Below are positions 8,062-17,615 of a DNA stretch of 60,623 nucleotides, in pieces. Source of the DNA: Fibrobacter sp. (GTDB lineage Bacteria > Fibrobacterota > Fibrobacteria > Fibrobacterales > Fibrobacteraceae); assembly GCA_017649565.1 (NCBI GenBank), contig JAGCGO010000005.1:1-60623 (forward strand), written 5' to 3'. The position numbers and the translations under genes are program-made. The notes below the pieces were generated by a model. The model did no database searches. It was not told where the DNA came from and was given only the letters and a program-made list of their open reading frames with translations. Position 1 is the first letter of the stretch. Every line of letters starts with the position of its first letter.

Positions 8062-8931
8062 CTATTTTCCGAGCGCAATCAAGCATATTCCCCAAATAAT
8101 CCCAAATAAAGCAAGCCATTTGAGCCTACTTTTGCGTTCTTTGTACACAAGGAGGCCCGCAACGAAGCCCACAAGCACGCTGGAACGCCTAAAAACGGTA
8201 ATAATCGATATCAGGGCGTCCTTGTCGCTCACGGCGAGGAAATAGCAGCGGTCGGCCACGATAAGCAGGACGGCGACCAAAATAAACGTCCAGCGGAACC
8301 GGAAGGGCGTCGTCTGCTTGCGGTGCGGGAACCACGTCACGGCGCAAATGACAAACTGGAACGCGGCCATGTACACGCTGAACCAGGCCTGCACGACCAG
8401 CGGGTCGAAATCCATACGCTGGAAAATGAACTTGTCGTACACACCGCTACAGGCGGCAAGGAGCGTACCGAGCACCATCATCACGACCCAGCCGTTGCTG
8501 AAGAAATGCCCCATTTCCTTGCGGCCGGCAAGACTCAATGCGATATAGGAGCAGATACAGATAGCAACGCCCAGCCACTGCAGTGCCATGGGGCGCTCCC
8601 CCATGAAGCTCACGGCGATAAGGACCGTAAAGACCGGCGCGCAGGCACGTATCGTAGTGGCAATGCTCAGCGGCAGATGCGCAAGCGCATTGTAGGTCAG
8701 TATCCAGCTCCCGCCGACAATAAGTGCCTTACCTATCAGGAACAGGTGTCCCTGCGGGGACACGCTCTCGCAGGCACCGCTCACGAGCAGGGGGCACATG
8801 AAGAGTGCATAGAAGGCGCTGCAGGCGAAAAGCACCGGGCGGACAGCGTTACCTTGGACCGAAGCCTTCTTGGAAAGGTCGTAAAAACCCAGAAAAATGG
8901 CCGAAGCCAGAGCCAGAATCAACCATGACAT
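8062..8931 (-). CDS. EamA/DMT-family transporter
   Basis: A 289-residue protein with about ten hydrophobic segments in two repeated halves, as in drug/metabolite transporters. Landmarks are ALASAIFLGFYDLSKKAS at the N-terminus and the end of the first EamA repeat, APVFTVLIAVSFMGERPMAL, near residues 99-118. The second repeat ends with VFRRSSVLVGFVAGLLVYKE. Substrate cannot be told. It lies directly before coaE on the same strand. Confidence 0.85.
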   Translation of the reverse strand: MSWLILALASAIFLGFYDLSKKASVQGNAVRPVLFACSAFYALFMCPLLVSGACESVSPQGHLFLIGKALIVGGSWILTYNALAHLPLSIATTIRACAPVFTVLIAVSFMGERPMALQWLGVAICICSYIALSLAGRKEMGHFFSNGWVVMMVLGTLLAACSGVYDKFIFQRMDFDPLVVQAWFSVYMAAFQFVICAVTWFPHRKQTTPFRFRWTFILVAVLLIVADRCYFLAVSDKDALISIITVFRRSSVLVGFVAGLLVYKERKSRLKWLALFGIIWGICLIALGK

Positions 8932-8956
8932 AGCGCGCCAAATTTAGAAAACTGAG

Positions 8957-8984
8957 TTGCCACGCAGGGCAGTTATGCTATTTT
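8957..8984 (+). promoter_or_regulatory. Putative mscL promoter
   Basis: TTGCCA (8957-8962), 16-bp spacer, TATTTT (8979-8984), about 30 bp before the mscL ATG. Fit is moderate. Confidence 0.4.
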
Positions 8985-9014
8985 TTTATCACAACACTAA
9001 ACAAAGGAGCCTTC

Positions 9015-9458
9015 ATGGGTATCAAAGGAAAAGCATCATCCCTGCTCGAAGAGTTCAAGGCCTTCGCGTTCAAGGGCAACATCGTCGACATGGCCATCGG
9101 TGTTATCATCGGCGGCGCATTCGGTAAAATCGTCTCCAGTTTCGTCAGCGACATCGTGATGCCCAGCGTCACCGCCATCATCGCCATGTGCGGAGCGAAG
9201 GACGCAGGCGAAGGCCTCAAGGCACTTGCCTTCACCACCACCGAAGGCGTGACCATCCCGTACGGCAGCTTCATCGGCGGCATCATCGACTTCCTCATCG
9301 TCGCCGTCGTGGTATTCCTCGTCATGAAGAAGTTCCTCGGCTTCATGCAGAACATGCGCAAGAAAGAAGAAGAAGCCCCCGCAGCACCTCCGGCACCTCC
9401 AGAGCCGACCGCCGAAGAAAAGCTCCTCACGGAAATCCGCGACCTGCTCAAGAAGTAA
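9015..9458 (+). CDS. mscL: Large-conductance mechanosensitive channel
   Basis: A 147-residue membrane protein that opens under membrane tension to release solutes on osmotic downshock. The first transmembrane helix region reads FAFKGNIVDMAIGVIIGGAFGK, the family signature, at about residues 17-38; the second helix is FLIVAVVVFLVMKKFL near 93-108. The C-terminal cytoplasmic helix is PEPTAEEKLLTEIRDLLKK, preceded by a Pro/Ala spacer. AAGGAG lies upstream of the ATG and a strong terminator follows. Confidence 0.95.
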   Translation: MGIKGKASSLLEEFKAFAFKGNIVDMAIGVIIGGAFGKIVSSFVSDIVMPSVTAIIAMCGAKDAGEGLKALAFTTTEGVTIPYGSFIGGIIDFLIVAVVVFLVMKKFLGFMQNMRKKEEEAPAAPPAPPEPTAEEKLLTEIRDLLKK

Positions 9459-9502
9459 TGATTACGGCGTTCCGCGGACAGCCGTCCCGGATACCCGAAC
9501 AG

Positions 9503-9528
9503 CCGTGGCCAAACGCCACGGTTTTTTT
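9503..9528 (+). terminator. Terminator after mscL
   Basis: CCGTGGC / GCCACGG stem with CAAAC loop and seven T at 9522-9528. It overlaps the 3' end of the convergent acyltransferase gene by two bases. Confidence 0.9.
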
Positions 9529-10576
9529 ATTGGACGCGCGGCTTGGGTTCGCGCAGCTTGGCAAGTCCCCACAGCAGGCAGCATGCCAGGAGCGGCAGCA
9601 CGACATCCCACGGCAAGTGGTAGCGGATGTCCTTGGGCACTACGGTGAACCACATGTAGATAAGCACGATGTGCGCCGTGTACACGTCCAGGCTGTGCCG
9701 ACCGACCGTATTGAGCGGACGGAAATCCAGCAGTCCCTGGCGGACGCGCACGACCCAGCAGACCAGCAGCATGAACACGTAGAAGTTGAAGAACCTGAAG
9801 ATACCGAGATGCTCCCTGCTCACCCAGAAGTCGGAGGGCAGCGGTATCCCGATGAACTCGTGCGACCACAGGAAGCAGAACACGAACACGGCCAGCAGCG
9901 CAGGCGTTACGGCGTTTACGATACGGGCTGCACCGGCAGCCTTCGCGCGGTTCCACCAGGCATACGTCGCCGCACCGGTAAAGTAGGCGAACTGCCAGCC
10001 GAACGGGTCAAACGTCCCATGATGGATCCATGCGGGGAAAAGCGCATTCACCGCACCGCGCAGGTCGAACTGCGCCGCGATCCACAGCGCAAGCGACGGC
10101 AGCCACAGGAGCAGAACCGTCCGTGCACTTTTCGCCTTCACGAACAGCGGGAACGTGAACGATCCCACCAGCAGGAATATCACGTAGAGCGGCAGCACGT
10201 CGAGCCACATGGGCGTGTAGACCAGGAGCGCGCCCCAGAAAGACGCCTGTAGCGGATGCTCGTAAAGCACGTTGAAGTAATGGACAAGCTCCGGGATGCA
10301 CAGCAAAGCAAGGACGGCAAGGATTGCCAATGTCAGCGCATGGTACACCCAGATACGTACGGCCCGGCGCCGCATCCAGCCCTGCCCGGGATCCTTTGTC
10401 GCCTTGCTGGTCGCGGCGATCATTCCCACAAAACCGGACAAAAAGAAAAAGCCTTCGGCCGCACTGAAGAAGCCGAAGCACTGGTATAGATAATAGGATA
10501 TGGGCCGACCAAAATGGTCGAGGGTCATCTGCAGCAGCAGGAACCCCCGGATGGAATCTAGAGCCCTAATTCTCAC
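9527..10576 (-). CDS. OpgC-like membrane acyltransferase
   Basis: A 349-residue protein with about ten membrane helices and the OpgC/acyltransferase-type N-terminus RALDSIRGFLLLQMTLDHFG, followed by AAEGFFFLSGFVGM. OpgC proteins succinylate periplasmic glucans; others in the fold acylate surface polysaccharides. The likely start is GTG at 10576, only 2 nt after the stop of the outer-membrane protein gene, so translation is probably coupled. No Shine-Dalgarno is visible. Substrate is unknown. Confidence 0.8.
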   Translation of the reverse strand: MRIRALDSIRGFLLLQMTLDHFGRPISYYLYQCFGFFSAAEGFFFLSGFVGMIAATSKATKDPGQGWMRRRAVRIWVYHALTLAILAVLALLCIPELVHYFNVLYEHPLQASFWGALLVYTPMWLDVLPLYVIFLLVGSFTFPLFVKAKSARTVLLLWLPSLALWIAAQFDLRGAVNALFPAWIHHGTFDPFGWQFAYFTGAATYAWWNRAKAAGAARIVNAVTPALLAVFVFCFLWSHEFIGIPLPSDFWVSREHLGIFRFFNFYVFMLLVCWVVRVRQGLLDFRPLNTVGRHSLDVYTAHIVLIYMWFTVVPKDIRYHLPWDVVLPLLACCLLWGLAKLREPKPRVQ

Positions 10577-10578
10577 GG

Positions 10579-11694
10579 CTAGAAGTCAGCACGGCCGCTG
10601 ATGCCAAGAGCGAAGTCGGTATCGACGACGTCCTTGAAGTTGTAACCGAACCAGAAGACCACCTCGGTGCGCATGGTCGGGTACACGTAGAAGTTCATGC
10701 CGAGGAAGCTGTACTCGTCCTTGTCCGCATTCACGTCGAGGTCGTGGTATTCGTAGGTAACGCCCATGGAGAACTTCTTGTTGATGTCGAAGCTCGGTTC
10801 GACAGCAAAAAGCATCTGGTCGTCGGTGAAGATCTGGTCGGCGACGGCGTAGTCTTCGTCAACAATCGCGTAGAAGTAGGTGAATCCCAAGTTGAACAGG
10901 GCGATGTTGAAGCTCGGCTCGATAAGGAAGGAATGTACACCCTTGCCCTTGTACGGATGCATGCCCCACACGGCGTAGGTACCGTAGTTGATCAAGCCCA
11001 GGCTCTTGGAGTAGTCGACCTCGACACCGAGAGAATAGGTGTTGGGGCGGCCGATATGCGTACCGAACATCCAGTCGATGCTCGGAGTGATCACCAAGTG
11101 TTCGTCCACGTGGTTCAGGAGCGGCCAGGCATAAGTACCAAAGAGGCCCATCGTGCTTTCGGCATTCTCGGAAGCACCGAAGTAGATCTTGCCCATGCCG
11201 TACTTCTCGTTGCCGAACTCGCCACCGATACCGCGGAGGCTTTCTTCGCGGGTAATCACGGCGTAGCGGGCCGGGTCGCGCCAGAAGTAGTAGTTGAAGG
11301 CACCGGCGCTATAGGTCATGTCACCAAAGATGAGGTCGACAGAGTGGGTCACGGACCAGCGGATCTCGGCACCGTCAAACTCAAAAGCATTGCGGCGGCC
11401 TTCTTCGCCCATAGCCGTGGAGCGGGCCAAACCGTGACGGACCTCGGAAGCCTGGACACTGCTGTCCGCACCGATGTAGGTACTGTGGGTGGTCGTCCTC
11501 ACCGTAGCCGACACGTTTTCATCGAGCTTGGCCGTTGCGGAAAGATCGATATCCTGGTTGGCAGCGTTCGTCGGATCGAAGTCGCTATCGAAATAGCTGG
11601 CATAGTCCATGTTGAGGCTACCATGAATATCGACCTCGGCAGCAAAAGCGACGAAAGCGGCACCAAGAACGAAAGGCAAAATAATTTGACGCAT
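10579..11694 (-). CDS. Predicted outer-membrane beta-barrel protein
   Basis: About 371 residues from the ATG at 11694, which has AAGGA six nt upstream. The N-terminus is a signal peptide (MRQIILPFVLGAAFVAFAAE). The rest is rich in alternating aromatic and small residues typical of barrel strands (GVEVDYSKSLGLINYGTYAVWG, broken here by turns) and ends in ALGISGRADF with a terminal Phe, the usual barrel-assembly signal. Family not identified. It heads a two-gene unit with the OpgC-like gene and is divergent from the lolA-like gene. A porin-like role is inference. Confidence 0.7.
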   Translation of the reverse strand: MRQIILPFVLGAAFVAFAAEVDIHGSLNMDYASYFDSDFDPTNAANQDIDLSATAKLDENVSATVRTTTHSTYIGADSSVQASEVRHGLARSTAMGEEGRRNAFEFDGAEIRWSVTHSVDLIFGDMTYSAGAFNYYFWRDPARYAVITREESLRGIGGEFGNEKYGMGKIYFGASENAESTMGLFGTYAWPLLNHVDEHLVITPSIDWMFGTHIGRPNTYSLGVEVDYSKSLGLINYGTYAVWGMHPYKGKGVHSFLIEPSFNIALFNLGFTYFYAIVDEDYAVADQIFTDDQMLFAVEPSFDINKKFSMGVTYEYHDLDVNADKDEYSFLGMNFYVYPTMRTEVVFWFGYNFKDVVDTDFALGISGRADF

Positions 11695-11833
11695 AAAATC
11701 CTTCCAAAAAAGTTTCGGTGTAAAGATAGAAATATATCCGCCCAAAACCCAACGAATCAGGATGCAAAAGTACCTTAGATTGGGCTGTTTTTGTAAATTT
11801 GGATGGAATTGACAATCTAATAAAAGGACAACT

Positions 11834-12472
11834 ATGACTGCACTTAGGCTAGCGGCCACCACACTACTGGTCGCATTCCTCGCCGCGCAACACGCGTTCG
11901 CCATGACCGCCGACGAGGCGCTGAACAAGTCCAAGGCCTGGTTCAAATCAGGCAAGGCATGGAGCCTTGACTTCAAGGTGCAGGTGTTCTACGCGGAATC
12001 TCCGGACATCAACACGAGTACGGGCAAGCTGCTCGTAGCCGACGGCGACCGTTTCAAGCTCGACATGATGGGCATCCGCTTTTACAGCGACGGGCAGAGC
12101 CTGTGGCAGTGGAACGTAGAGCAGAACCAGGTGCTCATCAAGGCGGTAGAGGACCTGTCCTCGGCCCTCCACCCCTCGGAACTCCTGTTCAAGTACCTCA
12201 ACTGCAAGGCGCTCAAGCTTTCGGAAGGGGAATTCAACAACCAGAAACTCTGGGTCCTCAAGCTGGACCCGTCCAAGTACAAGGGACAGTTCACCGAGAT
12301 GGAAGTATGGCTGAGCAAGAAGGACTTCTCTCCCGTAAGGCTGCAGACCGTAGACCCGGAAAAGAACGTCTCGTGGTACAACATCATCAACCTGAAGGTG
12401 ATGCAGAAAGTTTCCAACGACGATTTTAGATACAAGAGCCAGAAGAACGTCGACGAAATCGACATGAGGTAA
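11834..12472 (+). CDS. LolA-like outer-membrane lipoprotein carrier
   Basis: A 212-residue periplasmic protein with a signal peptide ending near QHAFA (residue 23). The remainder fits the LolA/LolB half-barrel family: an early WSLDFKVQVFYAES strand, GKLLVADGDRFKLDMMG, and DGQSLWQWNVEQNQVLI. LolA carries lipoproteins from the inner to the outer membrane. AAAAGGA lies upstream. The next gene starts 3 nt after its stop, and the operon continues to recF. It may be a paralogue rather than the housekeeping LolA. Confidence 0.75.
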   Translation: MTALRLAATTLLVAFLAAQHAFAMTADEALNKSKAWFKSGKAWSLDFKVQVFYAESPDINTSTGKLLVADGDRFKLDMMGIRFYSDGQSLWQWNVEQNQVLIKAVEDLSSALHPSELLFKYLNCKALKLSEGEFNNQKLWVLKLDPSKYKGQFTEMEVWLSKKDFSPVRLQTVDPEKNVSWYNIINLKVMQKVSNDDFRYKSQKNVDEIDMR

Positions 12473-12475
12473 CCG

Positions 12476-14077
12476 ATGAACTTTATCAAATGCGGCATCC
12501 TGCTCGCCGTCGCGATATCACAGGGCCTCGCGGCCGAGACCCTGTTCAGCAACTGGACTTTCAAGGTTGCGCCAGGTTCCAAGACCGGCAAGCTGTACGT
12601 GTTCTCGCGCGGCGACGTGGCCAGCGGAGTCACCGAAATTGCACTCAAGTCCACGACCCACGGCGTCACTGCCGAAAAGTCGGAGCAGATATCCGTCGGC
12701 GATTCCATGACTGCCGTACATGACGGCATCTTCAGGGACTCCTGGGCAGAGCGGCGGCGGACACCTTCGGCGACCGCCGGGGACCTCGGGCTCGTACTTC
12801 CCATGTACACTACGGACAAGAACGGTTCATTCCAGGAGCCTGCAGGGTTCTTCTCAGCACGTAGTGCAGAACGTGTCCTGGAAACGCCTCTCGACCCTCC
12901 CGGCTTTGCAGAGGATCTCGACTCCGCCATGATGTACGCTAGCACCGGTTTCGCCTACGACTCGACATCCAACATTCTCTGGATTGCCCGCGGCGCGGCC
13001 GGCGTTACGAAATACGACATCTCGAAGGGAGCGAACCATCCGGAAATCACGGACTACATTCTGAACAACAAAGAAGCCAAGCTCGAAAAAATCTCGAAGG
13101 GCAAGATCTACAAATACAAAAAGTCGAAAAACGCCTCCATCCTGGATGTCGCCATCAACCCGAAATCGGGCGACCTGTGGATCGCCAGCGAAAAGGGCAT
13201 GTGGATATACGACGGCTCGGAAGCCAAGTCGCTCAAGGCACTCGACACCTCGAAGCGCGTGACCGGCGTATGGATGGGCGGCAAGCCGTTCCAGATTATC
13301 GCCGAAATCTCGAAGCCGGGCAAGGACGGCGTGCAGGGCAGCCTCATGCGCAGCACCGACGGTACCAAGTTCAAGAAGGTCAACTTCTTGGACACTACCG
13401 GCAAGGTACAGAAAAAAGACATCTTTGCGAACTCCAACTATACAGTTTCCGACGTTGCGTTCCTCGGCGACAAGGCCTATATCGCAGTAACATCCACCGG
13501 CGGCAAGGAAAGCGGCTACCTGCTGCTCGACTCCGCAGGCGTACGTGCCTGGGAAACCGACGAAGACGACGGCAGCCAGTGGCTGAACGGCTTTGAAAGG
13601 GGTGTCATCGACCGCGACGAAATCATCACCTCCATCACGACCTTCCCGCTGACAAAGAACATCACCGGTATTGCCGTGAGCACCTACGGCAACGGCATTT
13701 CCGTCTCGGCCGACTCGGGAGCCACCTGGACACCGATATTGAACCGCGCCAGGCTGAGCGACAACCTCGGCTCAATCCGCATGGTCCCCTCCGTGATTAC
13801 CGAAGTCGGCGCGCAGTCCCTTGTTTCGTACAAGGTAAGCAAGCCTTCCAAGATTACGATCGAAGTGTTCAGCTACGACATGCGCAAGGTCCGCAAGATC
13901 GTGAAGGACGCACCCCGCGAAGCGGACAATTCCCGCAGTACCTATCCCAAGGAAGACTTCTGGGACGGTCTGGACGATCACGGGCGCCCCTGCACCATGG
14001 GCATCTACTACGTTCGCGTCAAGGACAACCACGGCCATATCGGCTGGGGCAAGGTCATGACAATGGGAGGGCGCTAA
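12476..14077 (+). CDS. Secreted protein with propeller-like repeats and FlgD-like tail
   Basis: A 533-residue exported protein (signal peptide to about residue 18, SQGLAAE). Repeated short strands such as IDLWIAS-type blades (SGDLWIASEKGMWIYDGSE) and GISVSADSGATWTPI resemble beta-propeller or sialidase-type repeats. The C-terminal 45 residues (FWDGLDDHGRPCTMGIYYVR) match FlgD-like immunoglobulin modules often found at the end of FCB-group surface proteins. It sits between lolA-like and PorV-like genes, consistent with an envelope or cell-surface role. Function unknown. Confidence 0.6.
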   Translation: MNFIKCGILLAVAISQGLAAETLFSNWTFKVAPGSKTGKLYVFSRGDVASGVTEIALKSTTHGVTAEKSEQISVGDSMTAVHDGIFRDSWAERRRTPSATAGDLGLVLPMYTTDKNGSFQEPAGFFSARSAERVLETPLDPPGFAEDLDSAMMYASTGFAYDSTSNILWIARGAAGVTKYDISKGANHPEITDYILNNKEAKLEKISKGKIYKYKKSKNASILDVAINPKSGDLWIASEKGMWIYDGSEAKSLKALDTSKRVTGVWMGGKPFQIIAEISKPGKDGVQGSLMRSTDGTKFKKVNFLDTTGKVQKKDIFANSNYTVSDVAFLGDKAYIAVTSTGGKESGYLLLDSAGVRAWETDEDDGSQWLNGFERGVIDRDEIITSITTFPLTKNITGIAVSTYGNGISVSADSGATWTPILNRARLSDNLGSIRMVPSVITEVGAQSLVSYKVSKPSKITIEVFSYDMRKVRKIVKDAPREADNSRSTYPKEDFWDGLDDHGRPCTMGIYYVRVKDNHGHIGWGKVMTMGGR

Positions 14078-14078
14078 T

Positions 14079-15122
14079 ATGAAGCATCTTCTCAGAACAT
14101 CGCTTTCTTTGGTTCTCGCGCTGGCCGCAGCATCGCAGGTGTACGCTATCGAGCGCAAGGCCGCCCTCGGCGGCTTTGACGGATTCGTCGAACGCATGGG
14201 CGCAGGCACGCGCGAAATGGGCCGCGGCAACACTGGCTCCGCCGATACCGCCTCCATGCCGGGCGCCTACTGGAACCCGGGCATTCTCGGTTTCCGACAG
14301 AACACGAACTACACGCTGAACGCCGACAAGCGCGACCTCGACCGTATGGGCGGAAACGCCGGCATCGAGACCAAGGTCGGCAACCGCATGGGCGTGGGAT
14401 TTGCCATGCTCTACCGTGGCGACCTTGCATTTGATGTCGTTAACGAAGACGACGAAACCGTAGGTACGGCGACACCGTACTTTACGATGATGTACCTCGG
14501 CTTTGCCTACCGTGCCACGCGACAGGACGCTATCGGCCTTTCGCTTTCCATGAGCTACGACAACCTCGACATTTCCGAACACATCGAAGGCTACGAAGTG
14601 GTGGACGACTACCGCAGCCCGGTCACGATCAACCTGGGTTGGTTGCGCCAGTGGAACGACAAGTGGTCGACCTCCGTTGTCATCCGCAACTTAAGTTTCA
14701 GCGAAAACCTTTCCGCCAAGTGGGACAGGAACACGAGCACGGACAACTCGCTGCCCTCTACCGAAGGCGTGCGTCCCAAGGTCCTGCAGATCGGCCTCGG
14801 CTACCGTTCGCACATCATGGGCAAGCCCGTGTATGCATGGATGGAAGCCATCGACTACCAGGTGGCCGACACGCTGCTCGCATTTGACCCGCAGCTTCAC
14901 GTATGGACAGGCCGCGTCGGCTTCGAGTGCGACATCATCGAGGGCGGCACGGTCCGCGTCGGTATGGACGATCTCGACTTCACGTTCGGTCTCGGCTACA
15001 AGTTCAACGTGCGTATCGGAAAGAAAAAATACCTGTTCGACGCCAACTACGCCCTGCTCTACGAAAGCGAAGCCGGGCTCTGGAATCCGCTCAGTTTCGG
15101 CCTGCGGGGCTTCATCCCTTGA
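14079..15122 (+). CDS. PorV/PorQ-like outer-membrane protein
   Basis: A 347-residue protein with a signal peptide (to about residue 24, QVYAIE), then GFVERMGAGTREMGRGNTG and ASMPGAYWNPG, the motif pattern of the PorV/PorQ/UPF0164 barrel family (FadL-like fold) that serves type IX-like secretion. Later strands alternate as in barrels. It starts 1 nt after the previous stop and overlaps the recF start (TTGA), so it belongs to the lolA-like to recF operon. A link to surface export fits the basic C-terminal tails on the CE4 and CBM proteins in this window. Confidence 0.65.
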   Translation: MKHLLRTSLSLVLALAAASQVYAIERKAALGGFDGFVERMGAGTREMGRGNTGSADTASMPGAYWNPGILGFRQNTNYTLNADKRDLDRMGGNAGIETKVGNRMGVGFAMLYRGDLAFDVVNEDDETVGTATPYFTMMYLGFAYRATRQDAIGLSLSMSYDNLDISEHIEGYEVVDDYRSPVTINLGWLRQWNDKWSTSVVIRNLSFSENLSAKWDRNTSTDNSLPSTEGVRPKVLQIGLGYRSHIMGKPVYAWMEAIDYQVADTLLAFDPQLHVWTGRVGFECDIIEGGTVRVGMDDLDFTFGLGYKFNVRIGKKKYLFDANYALLYESEAGLWNPLSFGLRGFIP

Positions 15123-16231
15123 TTTCGGGAATTGACATCAGCCACATGCGTAGCCTCGCCGCGAACTCCTACGAGTTCGGGCCCGGCATTAGCGTCGTGT
15201 GCGGTGCGAACGGTAGCGGCAAGACTACTTTACTCGAAGCGGTATACCTGCTGAGCCAGGGATTTTCCTTCCGAGCCCACGAGCTCAAGGAACTCATCAC
15301 GTGGAAACAGGACGAAATGATCGTCCGCGGCAAGTTCGACAACGACGGCGTCACCTGCAACAGGGGCGTGCGCGTGCATACGCGTGGCACCGAAGCCCGC
15401 GAAAACGGCGAGCCGCTGCGCTCCGCCGCGCAGTTCTTCGGCAAGTGCCCCGCCGTCATCATGCAGCCCTCGGATATAGAACTGCTGAGAGGCGCCCCCG
15501 AGACACGCCGACGCTGGCTCGACGAAATCCTCTGCTTCCGCTCCGCGGCGAACGCGACGACGCTCAGGCGTTACAAGCGCATTCTGCAGCAACGCAACCA
15601 GTGGCTCAAGCAGAACAAGGGCGACTCTGGCAATGCGGTAGGCGGCGAGGAAGTTTTCCACGTCCTCACGCAGCAACTCGCGGAACTCGGCGCGAAGCTC
15701 TGGGCCGTGCGCCTGGAACTCGTCGGGGAACTCTCCCCCATCATCACGCAATATTACCGCAAGCTCTCCGGCGGGGTCGACGAGATTACCTGCGCCTACA
15801 AGAGCTCCATATTGAGCGAGCTAGATAGTGCAGCGGAGTCGGACGCGACGGCGTCCGAGGCCGCGCTACAGGAGGTCTACCTCCGCAAGCTCCAGGGGCT
15901 AGAAGCGGTCGAGAAGATCAACGGGCTCACCATGGCCGGGCCGCACAAGGACGACCTCGCCCTGAAAATCTCGGGCTACGAGATGCGCTCCGTCGGCTCG
16001 CAGGGCCAGTGCCGCTCGGCAGCGGTCGCCATGCGTTTCGCGGCAGTGGACGTGGCATCGCGCTACGTCAGCAAGCCCACGCTGCTGCTCGACGACATCT
16101 TCGCCGAACTCGACACGAACAGGCGCGATGCCGTGGCGTCGCTCATCCGCGACAAGGGCTGCCAGGTCATCATCGCGACGCCGCAGGTCGAAGACCTGCC
16201 GTTCACTGCCGACGCCATCATCCGGCTATAA
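15119..16231 (+). CDS. recF: DNA replication/repair protein RecF
   Basis: A 370-residue SMC-like ATPase that loads RecA at gaps. Walker A GANGSGKTTLLE lies near residue 32-43, the signature region MAGPHKDDLAL near 275, and Walker B LLLDDIFAELD near 320. The frame is open far upstream, but alignment of LISGIDISHMRSL to the conserved RecF N-terminus points to TTG at 15119, overlapping the stop of the PorV-like gene as TTGA. Length then matches the family. An in-frame ATG at 15146 would remove the first beta strand. It ends an envelope-gene operon, away from the usual dnaA/dnaN context. Confidence 0.9.
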   Translation: MISGIDISHMRSLAANSYEFGPGISVVCGANGSGKTTLLEAVYLLSQGFSFRAHELKELITWKQDEMIVRGKFDNDGVTCNRGVRVHTRGTEARENGEPLRSAAQFFGKCPAVIMQPSDIELLRGAPETRRRWLDEILCFRSAANATTLRRYKRILQQRNQWLKQNKGDSGNAVGGEEVFHVLTQQLAELGAKLWAVRLELVGELSPIITQYYRKLSGGVDEITCAYKSSILSELDSAAESDATASEAALQEVYLRKLQGLEAVEKINGLTMAGPHKDDLALKISGYEMRSVGSQGQCRSAAVAMRFAAVDVASRYVSKPTLLLDDIFAELDTNRRDAVASLIRDKGCQVIIATPQVEDLPFTADAIIRL

Positions 16232-16344
16232 CCCGGCACCCCCAGCATTACGGCACGCCCGACCCCACCCGGCGGTTTACAAAATTCCGAAATATTGCAG
16301 AAAACATAAAAGGGTCATCCCCGAATTCTGGAGCATCCCATAAA

Positions 16345-16370
16345 CAAAAAAACGCCCCGCGAGGGGCGTC
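16345..16370 (-). terminator. Terminator of the lipoprotein gene
   Basis: ACGCCCC / GGGGCGT stem with a four-base loop; on the minus strand it runs into seven T. It lies 26 bp past the lipoprotein stop. Confidence 0.9.
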
Positions 16371-16395
16371 TTCGTAAAACCTGGGGTTCAGGAGA

Positions 16396-17454
16396 TTACT
16401 GACCGAGGTACTTGCGGCCGATACCGAATTCGTCCTTGTATTCGACGTAGTCCGGAACAAAGCCCTTGCTGAAGTTGAACGTCACGTTCAAGGAGCACTG
16501 GAACTCGTTCATGAGCTTGCCCTTGGTGCCCGGCTTGATGGACTGTTTCTTCTTCTCGATCTTTTCGTCACCCTTCTTGCCAACGAGCACTTCGGCTTCG
16601 CACCAGCCGCTGCCGGCCTTGGCGCCAACTTCTTCACCCGTCGTGGAGACGAGCTTGAGGCCAGCCGGGTCGAGTTCGGTGTTGTTGCCCGTAGAGGCCC
16701 AGAACTGGAGTTCGCCAGAGAGGGAGGTCGGAGAGAGCTTGATGGTCGGGAAGGCCATCACGTAGCCCCACTTGTCGACGCGGCGGCTGACCGGTTCACC
16801 GATCTGTTCACCGAAGATCAGGAAGTAGCCACGAGTGCCCTTGCGGCTCTTGTTCAAGGCGTCCTTGACCTTTTCGTTGTTCGGAGCCATTTCGGCAATC
16901 TTCAAGATCTGGTATTCGCTAACAACCGGGTCCGATTCGCCGACGGCGTCGCTCAGGTTGCGGGCGACGTAGTTGTTTTCGGCTTCGGTACGGATGCTCT
17001 GGATAGAAGAGGTAGCAACACCGCTGCGCTTGGCGATCGCCATGGCGGAGTCAATCTTCGCGAAGGCGTTCACGATGGTACCGTAGTCCACGCCTTCCTG
17101 AGAAGCCTGGAGCTTACCGATGTTGGCCATCGTCGTTGCAAATTCCTGGAGGACTTCCTGGTTCTTGACTTCCGGGAGGTTGTCGCTAGCCTTGTCGAAA
17201 TAGCCGCTCAGAAGGTCACTGTTGATATCCTTCTTGGCCTCGACATCGGCAGCACGGACCAACGCAAGAGTGAAGTTGTCGAAGAATTCGCTGGACATGT
17301 TGCCCTTCTTCTTCGCTTCGATATACGAGTTGATAGCATTGCGGAAACGGCCTTCCTTGAGGTGCTCGTCACCGCGCTTTTCGTTGGTTCCCTTACAGCC
17401 GACCATTGTGAAGGCAACGGCGGAAGCCAGGGCTACGAGAAAGATTTTCTTCAT
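16396..17454 (-). CDS. Lipoprotein with N-terminal helical repeats
   Basis: A 352-residue lipoprotein: signal peptide MKKIFLVALASAVAFTMVGC with the lipobox Cys at residue 20. Residues about 25-130 are helical and TPR-like (GDEHLKEGRFRNAINSYIEAKKKG is broken here; the first 16 residues show the TPR pattern). The second half is beta-rich (LSGELQFWASTGNN). Family not recognised. It has its own terminator and an AAGGAA ribosome-binding site. An envelope scaffold role is inference. Confidence 0.7.
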   Translation of the reverse strand: MKKIFLVALASAVAFTMVGCKGTNEKRGDEHLKEGRFRNAINSYIEAKKKGNMSSEFFDNFTLALVRAADVEAKKDINSDLLSGYFDKASDNLPEVKNQEVLQEFATTMANIGKLQASQEGVDYGTIVNAFAKIDSAMAIAKRSGVATSSIQSIRTEAENNYVARNLSDAVGESDPVVSEYQILKIAEMAPNNEKVKDALNKSRKGTRGYFLIFGEQIGEPVSRRVDKWGYVMAFPTIKLSPTSLSGELQFWASTGNNTELDPAGLKLVSTTGEEVGAKAGSGWCEAEVLVGKKGDEKIEKKKQSIKPGTKGKLMNEFQCSLNVTFNFSKGFVPDYVEYKDEFGIGRKYLGQ

Positions 17455-17615
17455 AAGTCTTCCTTTCGGGGTAGAAAGTTCACGAAAAGAGTCACAAATA
17501 TGTAAAAAAAGACCCTTTGAAATATAAAATAACTAATTAACGTAACTCTAATTAAATTTTATAGGTAAATTTTTATTATGTTTTGTAAACATTTGTTTGT
17601 ATACCGGATAGGGAT

